Source: Olsenella sp. An270 (GTDB lineage Bacteria > Actinomycetota > Coriobacteriia > Coriobacteriales > Atopobiaceae). From it: 64,000 nucleotides of DNA. This document shows, piece by piece, positions 46,912 to 54,510 of the stretch. The position numbers were made by a program, and so were the translations under genes. Location: positions 124,001 through 188,000 of the forward strand of contig NZ_NFJF01000002.1 in the NCBI RefSeq assembly GCF_002159735.1, read 5' to 3'. Positions within the stretch are counted from its first letter, which is position 1, and every line of letters begins with the position of its first letter. The notes beneath the pieces were generated by a model, which saw only the letters and a list, made by a program, of their open reading frames with translations, ran no database searches and was not told the origin of the DNA.

Positions 46912-47022
46912 CGAGTGTACGAGTTTCGATTCTCTATCCCTATGGCGTCTCCTTTCAACCTGCGGAAACGCGGCGCTCGTAGTGGGGCGGCGTCCCAAAC
47001 AGAGCGCTAACTCGTACACTCG
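46912..47022. repeat. CGAGTGTACGAGTT inverted repeat
   Basis: The 22-bp unit at 46912-46933 (CGAGTGTACGAGTT...) is mirrored at 47001-47022 (...AACTCGTACACTCG). About 67 bp lie between. It fills the 306-bp gap between the LysR and HTH genes, where no gene is seen. Confidence 0.7.
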
Positions 47023-47153
47023 ACGAGAGGGGTGGCCCTGCCGCCCCGGCGGAACGTCCGCAACCCAAACGCAACCGCACGTTGCGCGATAGGTGGTGGG
47101 CGCAACCGCGCAGCTCGGCTACAGTGGGGCAAAGTCGGCGAAAGGAGGGCGTC

Positions 47154-47522
47154 ATGATCTATGGAATGGGGCCGATGGAGCTCGTGATGATCTTGTTCCC
47201 GATCCTCCTTGGCAGGGTGGTGCCGTGGGTCCTCTTCATCGTGATGGTGGTCCTCGCCATCCGCTGGTTCCTGCGCCAGGAGAAGGCCGACAAGAGCCCC
47301 GAGACCGTGGCCGCCCGCCGCTCGCTCGGTGAGGTGCTGCGCGAGCGCCGCGAGGGCTGCAAGATGACGCAGGAGCTCGTGGCCGAGAAGCTCGGCGTGA
47401 GCAGGCAGGCCGTGTCCAAGTGGGAGCAGGGCAAGACGGAGCCCTCGACGACGAACCTCGTGAAGCTGGCGCGCCTCTACGGCGTGGACCCCGCCGACCT
47501 TCTGCGCGAGGTCAAGGAATAG
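47154..47522 (+). CDS. Membrane-anchored XRE-family HTH protein with TatA-like N-terminus
   Basis: A 122-residue protein. An N-terminal membrane segment (MIYGMGPMELVMILFPILLG) is followed by a second hydrophobic stretch and a cytoplasmic XRE helix-turn-helix domain (LRERREGCKMTQELVAEKLGVSRQAVSKWEQGKTEPS). The first 11 residues are almost identical to those of TatA at 52993 (MIFGMGPMELA). The ATG follows AAAGGAGGG. Membrane-tethered XRE proteins are known in Firmicutes, but the role here is unknown. Confidence 0.8.
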   Translation: MIYGMGPMELVMILFPILLGRVVPWVLFIVMVVLAIRWFLRQEKADKSPETVAARRSLGEVLRERREGCKMTQELVAEKLGVSRQAVSKWEQGKTEPSTTNLVKLARLYGVDPADLLREVKE

Positions 47523-47537
47523 CACCCGCGCCCTCTC

Positions 47538-47553
47538 GGGTATAACGAACGTG
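47538..47553 (+). promoter_or_regulatory. Promoter word GGGTATAACGAACGTG, copy 1
   Basis: It includes a -10-like TATAAC and lies 27 bp before the nitroreductase start. The identical 16-mer is found at 55480. Confidence 0.55.
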
Positions 47554-47579
47554 ACGGACCAGCCCGAGAGGAGAGCACC

Positions 47580-48101
47580 ATGAACGAGGCCATCAGGGCC
47601 ATGGAGGAGCGCCGCAGCGTGCGCGCCTACACCGACGAGATGCCGGAGCGCGAGAAGATCGAGGCGGTGATCGAGGCCGGCCTCTGGGCCGCGAGCGGCA
47701 TGAACCGCCAGGGCCCCATCGTCGTGGCGGTCACGAACAGCGAGCTGCGCGACCGGCTCTCGGCCATGAACGCGGACATCATGGGCCGCCCCGGCACCGA
47801 CCCGTTCTACGGCGCCCCGGTCGTCCTGGTCGTGCTCGCCCCGCGCGACCAGCCCAACCGCGTCTACGACGGCAGCCTCGTGATGGGCAACCTCATGCTC
47901 GCCGCTCATTCGCTCGGCCTGGGCAGCTGCTGGATCCACCGCGCCCGCGAGGAGTTTGACACGCCCGAGGGCAAGGCCATCCTCGCCGAGCTGGGCGTCG
48001 AGGGCGACTACGAGGGCATCGGCCACTGCATCCTGGGCTACCCCGCGGAGACCCCCGAGGCCAAGCCGAGAAACGACGGTCGCGTGTTTTACGCGGAGTA
48101 G
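47580..48101 (+). CDS. Nitroreductase family protein
   Basis: A 173-residue FMN-dependent nitroreductase-like protein: EERRSVRAYTDE at the N-terminus (FMN binding), GLWAASGMNRQGPIVVAV, and LGLGSCWIHRAREEFDTPEGKA near the C-terminus. It probably reduces nitro or quinone compounds with NAD(P)H. ATG 47580 follows GAGGAGAG. Single-gene unit with its own terminator. Confidence 0.92.
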   Translation: MNEAIRAMEERRSVRAYTDEMPEREKIEAVIEAGLWAASGMNRQGPIVVAVTNSELRDRLSAMNADIMGRPGTDPFYGAPVVLVVLAPRDQPNRVYDGSLVMGNLMLAAHSLGLGSCWIHRAREEFDTPEGKAILAELGVEGDYEGIGHCILGYPAETPEAKPRNDGRVFYAE

Positions 48102-48136
48102 GCGCGGGACGGTCGGGCGTTCTGCTAGCCTAGGAA

Positions 48137-48164
48137 GGCGCCGGGTTCTTCTCGGCGCCTTTTT
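48137..48164 (+). terminator. Terminator after the nitroreductase gene
   Basis: GGCGCCG and CGGCGCC pair around a TTCTT loop, followed by five T. The loop region contains one GTTCTTCTCG word. Confidence 0.85.
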
Positions 48165-48185
48165 CCGTTGACGGGAGTGAGCAAC

Positions 48186-49148
48186 GTGGATCTGAGCCAG
48201 GCCATAGAGTGCGCGAGCGCCCTGACGTTCCCCGGGTTCCTCGTGGACGACGCCTCGCTCGCGGCCGAGCGCACGCGCAACGAGGACGCGCTCGTCACGC
48301 TGATGGCCGCCTGGCGCGACGCCGACGCCGGCAGGGAGCCCTGCGACTTTGGCCTCATCCGCGAGCTCGCCGACCGCAACCGCGACGTCTGCGACCGCTA
48401 CGGCATCGAGCGCCTGCGCGACGTGAACCCCACGTGCCTCTCGCGCTCCCTCTCCAACTCCGAGCTCGTCCACGCCGTCGCCGTGCTCCAGCACCGGACG
48501 GACGCCCAGGTGAGCGCCCTCGCCGGCCCGGACGCGCGCGACCTCAACGTGGCGTGGGTGGACGCGCCGGTCTCGGGCATGGTCGTGGGCATCGACATCG
48601 AGACCACCGACCGCGACCCCTCGCGTGGCTACATCATCAACGTGGGCCTGGAGTTCATGACCGTGGGCCCCAAGGCCAAGCCGCACGACCCCTTCGCCGG
48701 CTACTTCGGCCTGCCCGAGATGTACGCCGAGAAGGGCGTGCCGCTGGCGGACATCCACAAGATCGAGTGGTCCGACCTCGAGGGGCGTCGCCCGTTCCGC
48801 GAGGACAGGCAGGTCCAGGCCGCGCTTCTCGCCGCCCTCACGGCCTACCCGTTCATGGCGCACAACGCCGCCTTCGAGGACTCCTGGTTCATGCTGCACA
48901 TCGACGGCTACGCCGAGGCGCGCAAGGCGGGTCGCGTGGTGCCCATCGACACGCGCGACATCTGCCGTCGTGTGGACCCCGAGACCAAGATCTTGCCGCA
49001 CGAGCAGCGTCCCGCCTCGCTCGAGAGCTGGGCGCGCCGCCGCGGCACGCTCAAGGCGGGGGAGTCCGAGCGTCACCTCGGCCTCGATGACGTGGAGCTC
49101 ATGCTCGCCACGGTCCAGGCGGAGTTTGCGGCGCGCAACATGCTGTAG
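48186..49148 (+). CDS. DnaQ-like 3'-5' exonuclease domain protein
   Basis: A 320-residue protein. The N-terminal 130 residues (Asp/Arg-rich, unknown) precede a DEDDh exonuclease domain: ExoI VVGIDIETTDRD, ExoII MAHNAAFEDSWF, ExoIII with HLGLDDVELML. The expected metal-binding acids and His are present. It should trim DNA or RNA from the 3' end; the substrate is unknown. The GTG at 48186 follows GGGAG; a TTG at 48168 is an alternative. Confidence 0.82.
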   Translation: MDLSQAIECASALTFPGFLVDDASLAAERTRNEDALVTLMAAWRDADAGREPCDFGLIRELADRNRDVCDRYGIERLRDVNPTCLSRSLSNSELVHAVAVLQHRTDAQVSALAGPDARDLNVAWVDAPVSGMVVGIDIETTDRDPSRGYIINVGLEFMTVGPKAKPHDPFAGYFGLPEMYAEKGVPLADIHKIEWSDLEGRRPFREDRQVQAALLAALTAYPFMAHNAAFEDSWFMLHIDGYAEARKAGRVVPIDTRDICRRVDPETKILPHEQRPASLESWARRRGTLKAGESERHLGLDDVELMLATVQAEFAARNML

Positions 49149-49187
49149 GGGTGCGACCGCGCGCCCTTCTCGCCTGCGCTCTTATCG

Positions 49188-49221
49188 CAAAAAAGGAGGC
49201 GGGGCCCCGAGGGACCCCGCC
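49188..49221 (-). terminator. Phosphofructokinase terminator
   Basis: On the minus strand GGCGGGG/CCCCGCC is followed by TCC and six T. Confidence 0.8.
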
Positions 49222-49249
49222 GTCTCGTCTGGATTGCCGAGAAGAGCCG

Positions 49250-50329
49250 CTACTCGTCGCCGAAGCTGATGCCGAGCGCCTTGGCCTCGCGGACGAGGTC
49301 GCCCTCGGGGTCGACGTACTTGAGCTTGCCGGCGACCTCCTCGAGCGGCACGCGGACCATCTTGCCCTTGCGCTGCGCGACCATGAAGCCAAACGTGCCC
49401 TCGAGGCAGCCGAGCGCGGCCTCGACGCCGCACTGCGTGGCGAAGATGCGGTCCTGGGCGTCGGGCTGGCCGCCGCGCTGGGTGTGGCCGGGCACGGCGA
49501 TGCGGATCTCGCGGCCGGTGCGCTTGTCGATCTCTGCCGCGATGTCGTAGGCGATCGACGGCGTGGTGCGCGCGGCCACGAGCTTCTTGTACTCCTTCTT
49601 GGAGAGGGCGGCCTCCTCCTTGGAGATGGCGCCCTCGGCCACGACCACGATCGTGAAGCGCGAGCCTGCCTTGTCGCGGTCCTCGATCACGCGCACGACG
49701 TTGTCCATGTCGTAGGGGATCTCGGGGATGAGGATGACGTCGGCGCCGCCGGCCACGCCCGCGTACAGCGGGATCCAGCCGACCTTGTGGCCCATGATCT
49801 CGATCACGAAGACGCGGCCGTGGGAGCTCGCGGTGGTGTGAATCTCGTCGATGCAGCGGGTGGCCACCTCGACGGAGCTCGTGAAGCCAAAGGTCATGTC
49901 GGTGCCCCAGGTGTCGTTGTCAATCGTCTTGGGCAGGGCGATGACGTTCAGGCCCTCTTGAGAGAGGCGGTTGGCCGTCTTGGTGGAGCCGTTGCCGCCG
50001 AGCATGAACAGGCAGTCGAGCTTGAGCTTGCGGTAGGTGTGCTTCATCGCCTCGACCTTGTTGATGCCGTCGGCCTCAGGGGTGTCGAGCAGCTTGAACG
50101 GGGTGCGGCTCGTGCCGAGCACGGTGCCGCCGCGCGTGAGCAGGCCGGAGAAGTCGCGGTTGTCCATCATGCGGTAGTGCTCGTAGATGAGGCCCTGATA
50201 TCCGTCCTCGAAGCCGTAGACCTCGACCGGCTCGTCGGACTGACGGTAGAGCGTCTTGACGATGCCGCGCATCGTCGCGTTGAGCGCCTGGCAGTCGCCG
50301 CCGCTCGTGAGAAGACCAACTCGAAGCAT
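49250..50329 (-). CDS. pfkA: 6-phosphofructokinase
   Basis: A 359-residue PfkA-type enzyme: LLTSGGDCQALNA (phosphate binding), LGGNGSTKTA near residue 110, LPKTIDNDTWGTDMTFGF (catalytic TIDND), and GHTQRGGQPDAQDR. It phosphorylates fructose 6-phosphate. The canonical GGDGS of ATP-dependent enzymes is GGNGS here, so the phosphate donor (ATP or pyrophosphate) is not settled. ATG 50329 follows AAGGAAAG. Confidence 0.92.
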   Translation of the reverse strand: MLRVGLLTSGGDCQALNATMRGIVKTLYRQSDEPVEVYGFEDGYQGLIYEHYRMMDNRDFSGLLTRGGTVLGTSRTPFKLLDTPEADGINKVEAMKHTYRKLKLDCLFMLGGNGSTKTANRLSQEGLNVIALPKTIDNDTWGTDMTFGFTSSVEVATRCIDEIHTTASSHGRVFVIEIMGHKVGWIPLYAGVAGGADVILIPEIPYDMDNVVRVIEDRDKAGSRFTIVVVAEGAISKEEAALSKKEYKKLVAARTTPSIAYDIAAEIDKRTGREIRIAVPGHTQRGGQPDAQDRIFATQCGVEAALGCLEGTFGFMVAQRKGKMVRVPLEEVAGKLKYVDPEGDLVREAKALGISFGDE

Positions 50330-50495
50330 GGGCTTTCCTTCCCTCAGGACCACAGATAGGAAAAGTATGCGCCTCAATCGGGGGAACGTGCGCGTTTCTC
50401 CGCAAACGGTGTCGTTCTCAGGGATTGGCGCGGGGCTCGCGCGACGCCGCCCTGCTACCATGGGCGAGAAGAACATCGAGCCGGGGGAGGGTCCC

Positions 50496-50915
50496 ATGAC
50501 GCCGGAAGAGAGACGAGAGGTCGCCGAGGCCGTGGCGGCGGGACGCCGTGCGCTGGCGAGCCTCGAGGAGGCCGCCGACGCGCTCGACAGCGCGGGCAAC
50601 TGGGGGCTCTTCGACCTGGTGATGGGCGGTCCCCTGACAAGCGTCCTCAAGCACTGGCGCCTCAACGACGCCCGCGGCGCGCTCGACCAGGCGCGTGCCG
50701 ACCTCTATGCGTTTACGCGCGAGCTCTCGGACGTGCGCGGGATCGAGGCGCTGCGCGTGGACGTGGGCGCCATCGCCTCGGCCCTCGACGTCCTCGTGGA
50801 CAACCCCTTCGTCGACCTCTACGTGCAGAAGAAGATCCAGGACGCCGACGAGAACGTGCAGGCCGCGATCGCCGCGACCAAGACCGTGCTCGCGCGTCTG
50901 GAGGCGGCGCGGTAG
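50496..50915 (+). CDS. Hypothetical helical protein
   Basis: A 139-residue, mostly helical protein without a recognised domain (EERREVAEAVAAGRRALASLEEAADALDSAGNWGLFDLVMGGPLTSVLKHWRLNDARGALDQARADLYAFTREL). ATG 50496 lies 5 bases after GGGGGAGGG. A TACCAT hexamer at 50455 is a likely -10, and the leader begins with GGGCGAGAAGAAC. It diverges from pfkA. Confidence 0.75.
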   Translation: MTPEERREVAEAVAAGRRALASLEEAADALDSAGNWGLFDLVMGGPLTSVLKHWRLNDARGALDQARADLYAFTRELSDVRGIEALRVDVGAIASALDVLVDNPFVDLYVQKKIQDADENVQAAIAATKTVLARLEAAR

Positions 50916-50916
50916 C

Positions 50917-51028
50917 GGGCTGCCGGGGCGGCGGGCGGGGAACGTCCGCCGCGAGTTCCGCAGGCGCGCCCTTTGCGCCGAGGACTGTCCGAGCGCCGGA
51001 CGTTCCCCGCCCGCCGCCATGGCAGCCC
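50917..51028. repeat. Long GC-rich inverted repeat
   Basis: GGGCTGCC plus GCGGCGGGCGGGGAACGTCCG (50917-50948) is mirrored by CGGACGTTCCCCGCCCGCCGC plus GGCAGCCC (50997-51028), with about 48 bp between. It separates the hypothetical gene from phenylacetate-CoA ligase and could act as a terminator or binding element. Confidence 0.75.
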
Positions 51029-51124
51029 ATCCTCCGTTTCCGTTTGCGAACGACCCGCGCGCACGCGGTCCTTCTCGCCCTAGAATCGGCCCAGCGAGTT
51101 TTCAGGTTCCAACGGGAGGGCAAC

Positions 51125-52426
51125 ATGCAGGAGATTCTCCACGCGCCCCACGAGCGGATCGAGGAGATCCAGCTCGAGGGCATCAAGAAGACCGTGATCG
51201 CGTGCTACGAGAACGTGCCGTTCTACAAGAAGAGCTTCGACGAGGCAGGCTTCGACCCGTACGCGGTCAAGAGCCTCGACGACCTGCAGAAGGCGCCGTT
51301 CGTCACCAAGCAGGACCTGCGCGACAACTACCCCTACGGCATGTTTGCCACGCCGCTCTCCGAGGTGAAGGAGATCCACATGTCCTCCGGCACCACCGGC
51401 GTGGCAACGGTGGGCGGCTACACCCAGCACGACCTCGACATCTGGGGCGAGTGCTTCGCGCGCGGCATCGAGTACGCCAATGGCGGCGCCGACGACGTGG
51501 TCCACGTCTGCTACGGCTATGGCCTGTTCACCGGCGGCCTGGGCGCGCACTACGGCGGCCTCTACTCCGGCGCCACCACGATCCCCATGTCCGCGGGCAA
51601 CACCGAGCGCCAGATCCGCGTGCTCAAGGAGATGGGCTCCACGATCATCTGCTGCACGCCGAGCTACGCCATGCACATCGCCGACACCGCCATCGAGATG
51701 GGCATCGACCCGGCGCGCGACTTCCACCTGCGCGCGGGCATCCACGGCGCCGAGCCCTTCTCGGACAACTTCCGCCGCGACCTCGAGCGCAAGCTCAACT
51801 ACCACGTGCTCGACGTCTACGGCCTCACCGAGACCATGGGCCCGGGCGTGGCCATCGAGTGCTGGGAGCAGAACGGCCTGCACCTGGCCGAGGACCACTT
51901 CTACGCGGAGATCATCGACCCCAACACCGGCGAGGTCCTGCCCGACGGCGAGTGGGGCGAGCTCGTGCTCACCACGATCGACCGCGAGGCGTCGCCGGTG
52001 GTGCGCTACCGCACGCGCGACATCACGCGCATCCTGCCGGGCGAGTGCGCCTGCGGCTGCACGCACCGCCGCATCGACCGCATCCACGGCCGCACCGACG
52101 ACATGCTCATCATCCGCGGCGTCAACGTCTTCCCGAGCCAGATCGAGGACGTCATGAAGACCTTCGACCAGGTCTCCTCCTGGTACCAGATCGAGGTCGA
52201 CACCGACCACCGCTCGCTCGACATGGTCACGCTCAAGGCCGAGGTCAACCCCGACTTTGCCTTCGACTCCGTCGCCGCGGTCGAGCGCCTGCAGAAGGAG
52301 ATCTCTGCGCGCCTCAAGACGGCGCTCTCCGTGGGCGTCAAGGTCAAGCTCGTCGAGCCCAAGACCATCGCGCGCAGCGAGGGCAAGGCAAAGCGCATCG
52401 TCGACCTGCGAAAGGGGATCAAGTAA
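51125..52426 (+). CDS. Phenylacetate-CoA ligase-like AMP-forming enzyme
   Basis: A 433-residue member of the adenylate-forming PaaK family: P-loop-like MSSGTTGVATVGGYT, YGLTETMGPGVAIEC, VRYRTRDITRI and RTDDMLIIRGVNVFPSQIED. It should activate an aryl acid to its CoA thioester. It is translationally coupled to an ACT-domain gene, a pairing known for indolepyruvate/arylacetate metabolism in anaerobes. Its acid could be phenylacetate or indoleacetate (inference). Confidence 0.9.
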   Translation: MQEILHAPHERIEEIQLEGIKKTVIACYENVPFYKKSFDEAGFDPYAVKSLDDLQKAPFVTKQDLRDNYPYGMFATPLSEVKEIHMSSGTTGVATVGGYTQHDLDIWGECFARGIEYANGGADDVVHVCYGYGLFTGGLGAHYGGLYSGATTIPMSAGNTERQIRVLKEMGSTIICCTPSYAMHIADTAIEMGIDPARDFHLRAGIHGAEPFSDNFRRDLERKLNYHVLDVYGLTETMGPGVAIECWEQNGLHLAEDHFYAEIIDPNTGEVLPDGEWGELVLTTIDREASPVVRYRTRDITRILPGECACGCTHRRIDRIHGRTDDMLIIRGVNVFPSQIEDVMKTFDQVSSWYQIEVDTDHRSLDMVTLKAEVNPDFAFDSVAAVERLQKEISARLKTALSVGVKVKLVEPKTIARSEGKAKRIVDLRKGIK

Positions 52427-52854
52427 TGATTGATCAGATTACGGTTTTCCTCGAGAACAAGCGCGGCCGCATCGCCTCTCTGTGCCGCACCCTCGGCGAT
52501 GCCAACATCAACATGGCGGCGCTCTCCGTGGCCGACACCACCGAGTACGGCATCGTGCGCATCATCTGCAGCGACACGGCGGCGGCGCTCGCCGCGCTCG
52601 ACGCCGGCGGCTACCGCGCGATCAAGACCAAGGTCATGGCCATCGCCGTCCCTCACCACCCGGGCGGTGCCGCCGACCTGCTCGAGAAGCTCGACGACCT
52701 CGACGTGGACATCGAGTACTTCTACTGCTTCTCCACCACCGACGACCTCGCGGTGCTGGCGCTCAAGATCGCCGACCCGGCGAGCGCGGCGGAGGCGAGC
52801 TGGGCCATCGAGAAGGCCGGCTTCCACGTCTTCGAGCAGAGCGAGATCGAGTAG
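52426..52854 (+). CDS. Tandem ACT-domain protein
   Basis: A 142-residue protein with two ACT domains (DQITVFLENKRGRIASLCRTLGDANINM and a second from about residue 72). Its ATG overlaps the stop of the ligase gene (TAATG). ACT domains bind amino acids, so it may sense aromatic amino acids and regulate the ligase (inference). Confidence 0.88.
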   Translation: MIDQITVFLENKRGRIASLCRTLGDANINMAALSVADTTEYGIVRIICSDTAAALAALDAGGYRAIKTKVMAIAVPHHPGGAADLLEKLDDLDVDIEYFYCFSTTDDLAVLALKIADPASAAEASWAIEKAGFHVFEQSEIE

Positions 52855-52884
52855 GGCCTGCGACGCCACGTTCTTCTCGACCGA

Positions 52885-52920
52885 GGGGTCGCCATACAAC
52901 TGATGTATGGCGACCCCTTC
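52885..52920 (+). terminator. Terminator after the ACT gene
   Basis: GGGGTCGCCATAC and GTATGGCGACCCC form a perfect 13-bp stem around AACTGAT, followed by TTCTC. Confidence 0.8.
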
Positions 52921-52930
52921 TCATATGTAT

Positions 52931-52959
52931 TTTACCGTTGGCCTCCCGCGACCTACGAT
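52931..52959 (+). promoter_or_regulatory. tatA promoter
   Basis: -35 TTTACC and -10 TACGAT (52954-52959) are 17 bp apart. The transcript would begin with GGACGAGAAGAAC, one of the over-represented words. Confidence 0.5.
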
Positions 52960-52992
52960 GGACGAGAAGAACAGCGTCAGAGGAGGCATCAC

Positions 52993-53196
52993 ATGATCTT
53001 TGGCATGGGCCCGATGGAGCTTGCCGTCATCCTGCTCGTCGTCCTGGTGATCTTTGGGCCGAAGAACCTGCCCAAGCTGGGCTCGGCCCTCGGCAAGACG
53101 GTCAAGAACGTCCGCGAGGGAATGGAGGAGGGCTCCGGCGACTCGGAGCCCGTCTCCGACGCGGTCGAGACGGACGACGAGCCCGTGCAGCAGTAG
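52993..53196 (+). CDS. tatA: Sec-independent protein translocase TatA/E
   Basis: A 67-residue protein with the TatA pattern: one helix (PMELAVILLVVLVIFGP), the FGP hinge and an amphipathic helix (KNLPKLGSALGKTVKNVREGM), then an acidic tail. It forms the export pore for folded proteins. The two binding lipoproteins in this window carry RR-type signals that could use it. ATG 52993 follows AGAGGAGG. tatC is not in the window. Confidence 0.9.
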   Translation: MIFGMGPMELAVILLVVLVIFGPKNLPKLGSALGKTVKNVREGMEEGSGDSEPVSDAVETDDEPVQQ

Positions 53197-53249
53197 CCCT
53201 TCCTCCTGCGCCCCCGGACCTTTCCCGCCGGGGGCGCCTTTGTCTACGG

Positions 53250-53279
53250 GGCGAGCTTCCGCCCGAGTGATCTCTCGCC
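53250..53279. repeat. 30-bp operator-like repeat, copy 1
   Basis: GGCGAGCTTCC...GTGAT...CTCGCC, with GGCGAG/CTCGCC ends inverted. A second copy lies 251 bp downstream. Confidence 0.65.
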
Positions 53280-53305
53280 GAGCGGGGGCCGGTCATCCTT
53301 CTCGC

Positions 53306-53465
53306 TGTGCGCATGCCCTCCAAAAGTGGGCATTCTCCCGACGGTGTGCGCACCTTCTCCAGGGTATGTACGAAGTTTCAGTGTTTATACGATGGTCAGA
53401 TCCGTGTTTTCCCAGCTAGACGGGTTGGCGGGAAATACATCAATACTTCAAGCGTGCACATACCC
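53306..53465. repeat. GGGTATGT(GC)AC inverted repeat cluster
   Basis: GGGTATGTACGAAGTTTCAG (53362) faces inverted CTTCAAGCGTGCACATACCC ending at 53465. Two related units with TGTGCGCA cores start at 53306 and 53345. The 343-bp space between tatA and the LysR gene holds this cluster and the two 30-bp repeats, and no gene. Confidence 0.6.
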
Positions 53466-53500
53466 TCTGGAACTTGACCCTTCACGAGGGGAGAGTGCAG

Positions 53501-53530
53501 GGCGAGCTTCCACCTCGGTGATTACTCGCC
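53501..53530. repeat. 30-bp operator-like repeat, copy 2
   Basis: GGCGAGCTTCC-CC-GTGAT-CTCGCC pattern, 23 of 30 bases as in copy 1 at 53250. It ends 9 bp before the LysR stop. Confidence 0.65.
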
Positions 53531-53539
53531 ATTTGGCCG

Positions 53540-54382
53540 CTAGCAGAGCTCGCCGAGAAGGGCGACCGCGCGCTCGGCGAGCGGGGAGAGGGCGCGGTCG
53601 GCCTTCCATATGACGGCGGCGCGGCTCTCGAGGTCCTTCTCGACCAGCGTCTTGATGTAGCAGGGACCGGTGTCGCAGACGGTGAGCAGGGAGCGCGGCA
53701 CGAGGCCCACGCCCAGCCCGGCCGCCGCGCAGGAGCAGACGCTGCGGGCGTCCTCGGTGACGCAGAAGGGCTCGCGGCCCAGGGCGGTCGCCGTTCGGGC
53801 GTCGCAGACGATCGGCACGCCCTCAAGCTGGGCGAGAAGGACGGTGAGCTCGTCGCCGTGCTCGAGCGCGGGCGGCATGACGGCGACGAGCGGCTCGGCG
53901 GGGGCGTAGCGCGTGCGCAGGCCCTGGGTGGAAAAGGGCGTGCGCACGACGCCGACCTCCGCGATGCCGCTCGCCACGAGCTCGAGCACCTCGGGGACGC
54001 CGCCCTCGCGCAGCTCGAGGGAGACGTCCGGCGCGAGCGCGGCGAGCTCCGCCAGGCGTGCCCCCGGTGCGAGCCCGGCCGCCGAACCGCAGACCGCGAG
54101 GCAGAGGGTGCCGGTGAGGCCCTTGCCCACGCTCGAGACCTCGCGCGCGGTGGCCGTGGCCATGGCGAGGATGCGCGTCGCGCGTTTGTACAGGAGCCGT
54201 CCCGCCTCGGTGGGCGTGACGCCGCGCGGGCCGCGGCGCACGAGCTGCGTGCCCAGCTCGCGCTCGAGCTCGCGGAGCTCGTAGGAGAGCGGCGGCTGGG
54301 AGATGTGCAGGCGCCGGGCGGCGGCCGTGATCTGGCCCTCCTCGGCGATGGCGACGAAGTACTCGAGCTGCTTGAGATTCAA
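53540..54382 (-). CDS. LysR-family transcriptional regulator
   Basis: A 280-residue LysR protein: LKQLEYFVAIAEEGQITAAARRLHISQPPLSYELRELE and an effector-binding domain. The TTG start at 54382 lies 7 bases after GGAGG. An ATG upstream would place the start on the operator. The palindrome CATACAGCGATTGTATG just upstream fits a T-N11-A LysR box. Targets are unknown. Confidence 0.87.
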   Translation of the reverse strand: MNLKQLEYFVAIAEEGQITAAARRLHISQPPLSYELRELERELGTQLVRRGPRGVTPTEAGRLLYKRATRILAMATATAREVSSVGKGLTGTLCLAVCGSAAGLAPGARLAELAALAPDVSLELREGGVPEVLELVASGIAEVGVVRTPFSTQGLRTRYAPAEPLVAVMPPALEHGDELTVLLAQLEGVPIVCDARTATALGREPFCVTEDARSVCSCAAAGLGVGLVPRSLLTVCDTGPCYIKTLVEKDLESRAAVIWKADRALSPLAERAVALLGELC

Positions 54383-54406
54383 GACGTCCTCCCTGTGGCG
54401 CTGCGT

Positions 54407-54423
54407 CATACAGCGATTGTATG
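54407..54423. promoter_or_regulatory. LysR-type box
   Basis: CATACAGCGATTGTATG has ATAC/GTAT arms around 7 bases and lies 25 bp upstream of the LysR start, so it is probably its own operator. Confidence 0.5.
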
Positions 54424-54456
54424 TCGCAATGCGCCCCGCGGCGTCCCTGCCCACAG

Positions 54457-54490
54457 AAAAGGGGCGAGGAGCCCGCAGGCCCCTCGCCCC
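54457..54490 (-). terminator. Terminator of the lipoprotein-side transcript
   Basis: On the minus strand GGGGCGAGG and CCTCGCCCC pair and are followed by TTTTC. It separates the lipoprotein gene from the LysR gene, which are both on this strand. Confidence 0.75.
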
Positions 54491-54510
54491 TGGCAGCGCC
54501 TTCGTGCGCC

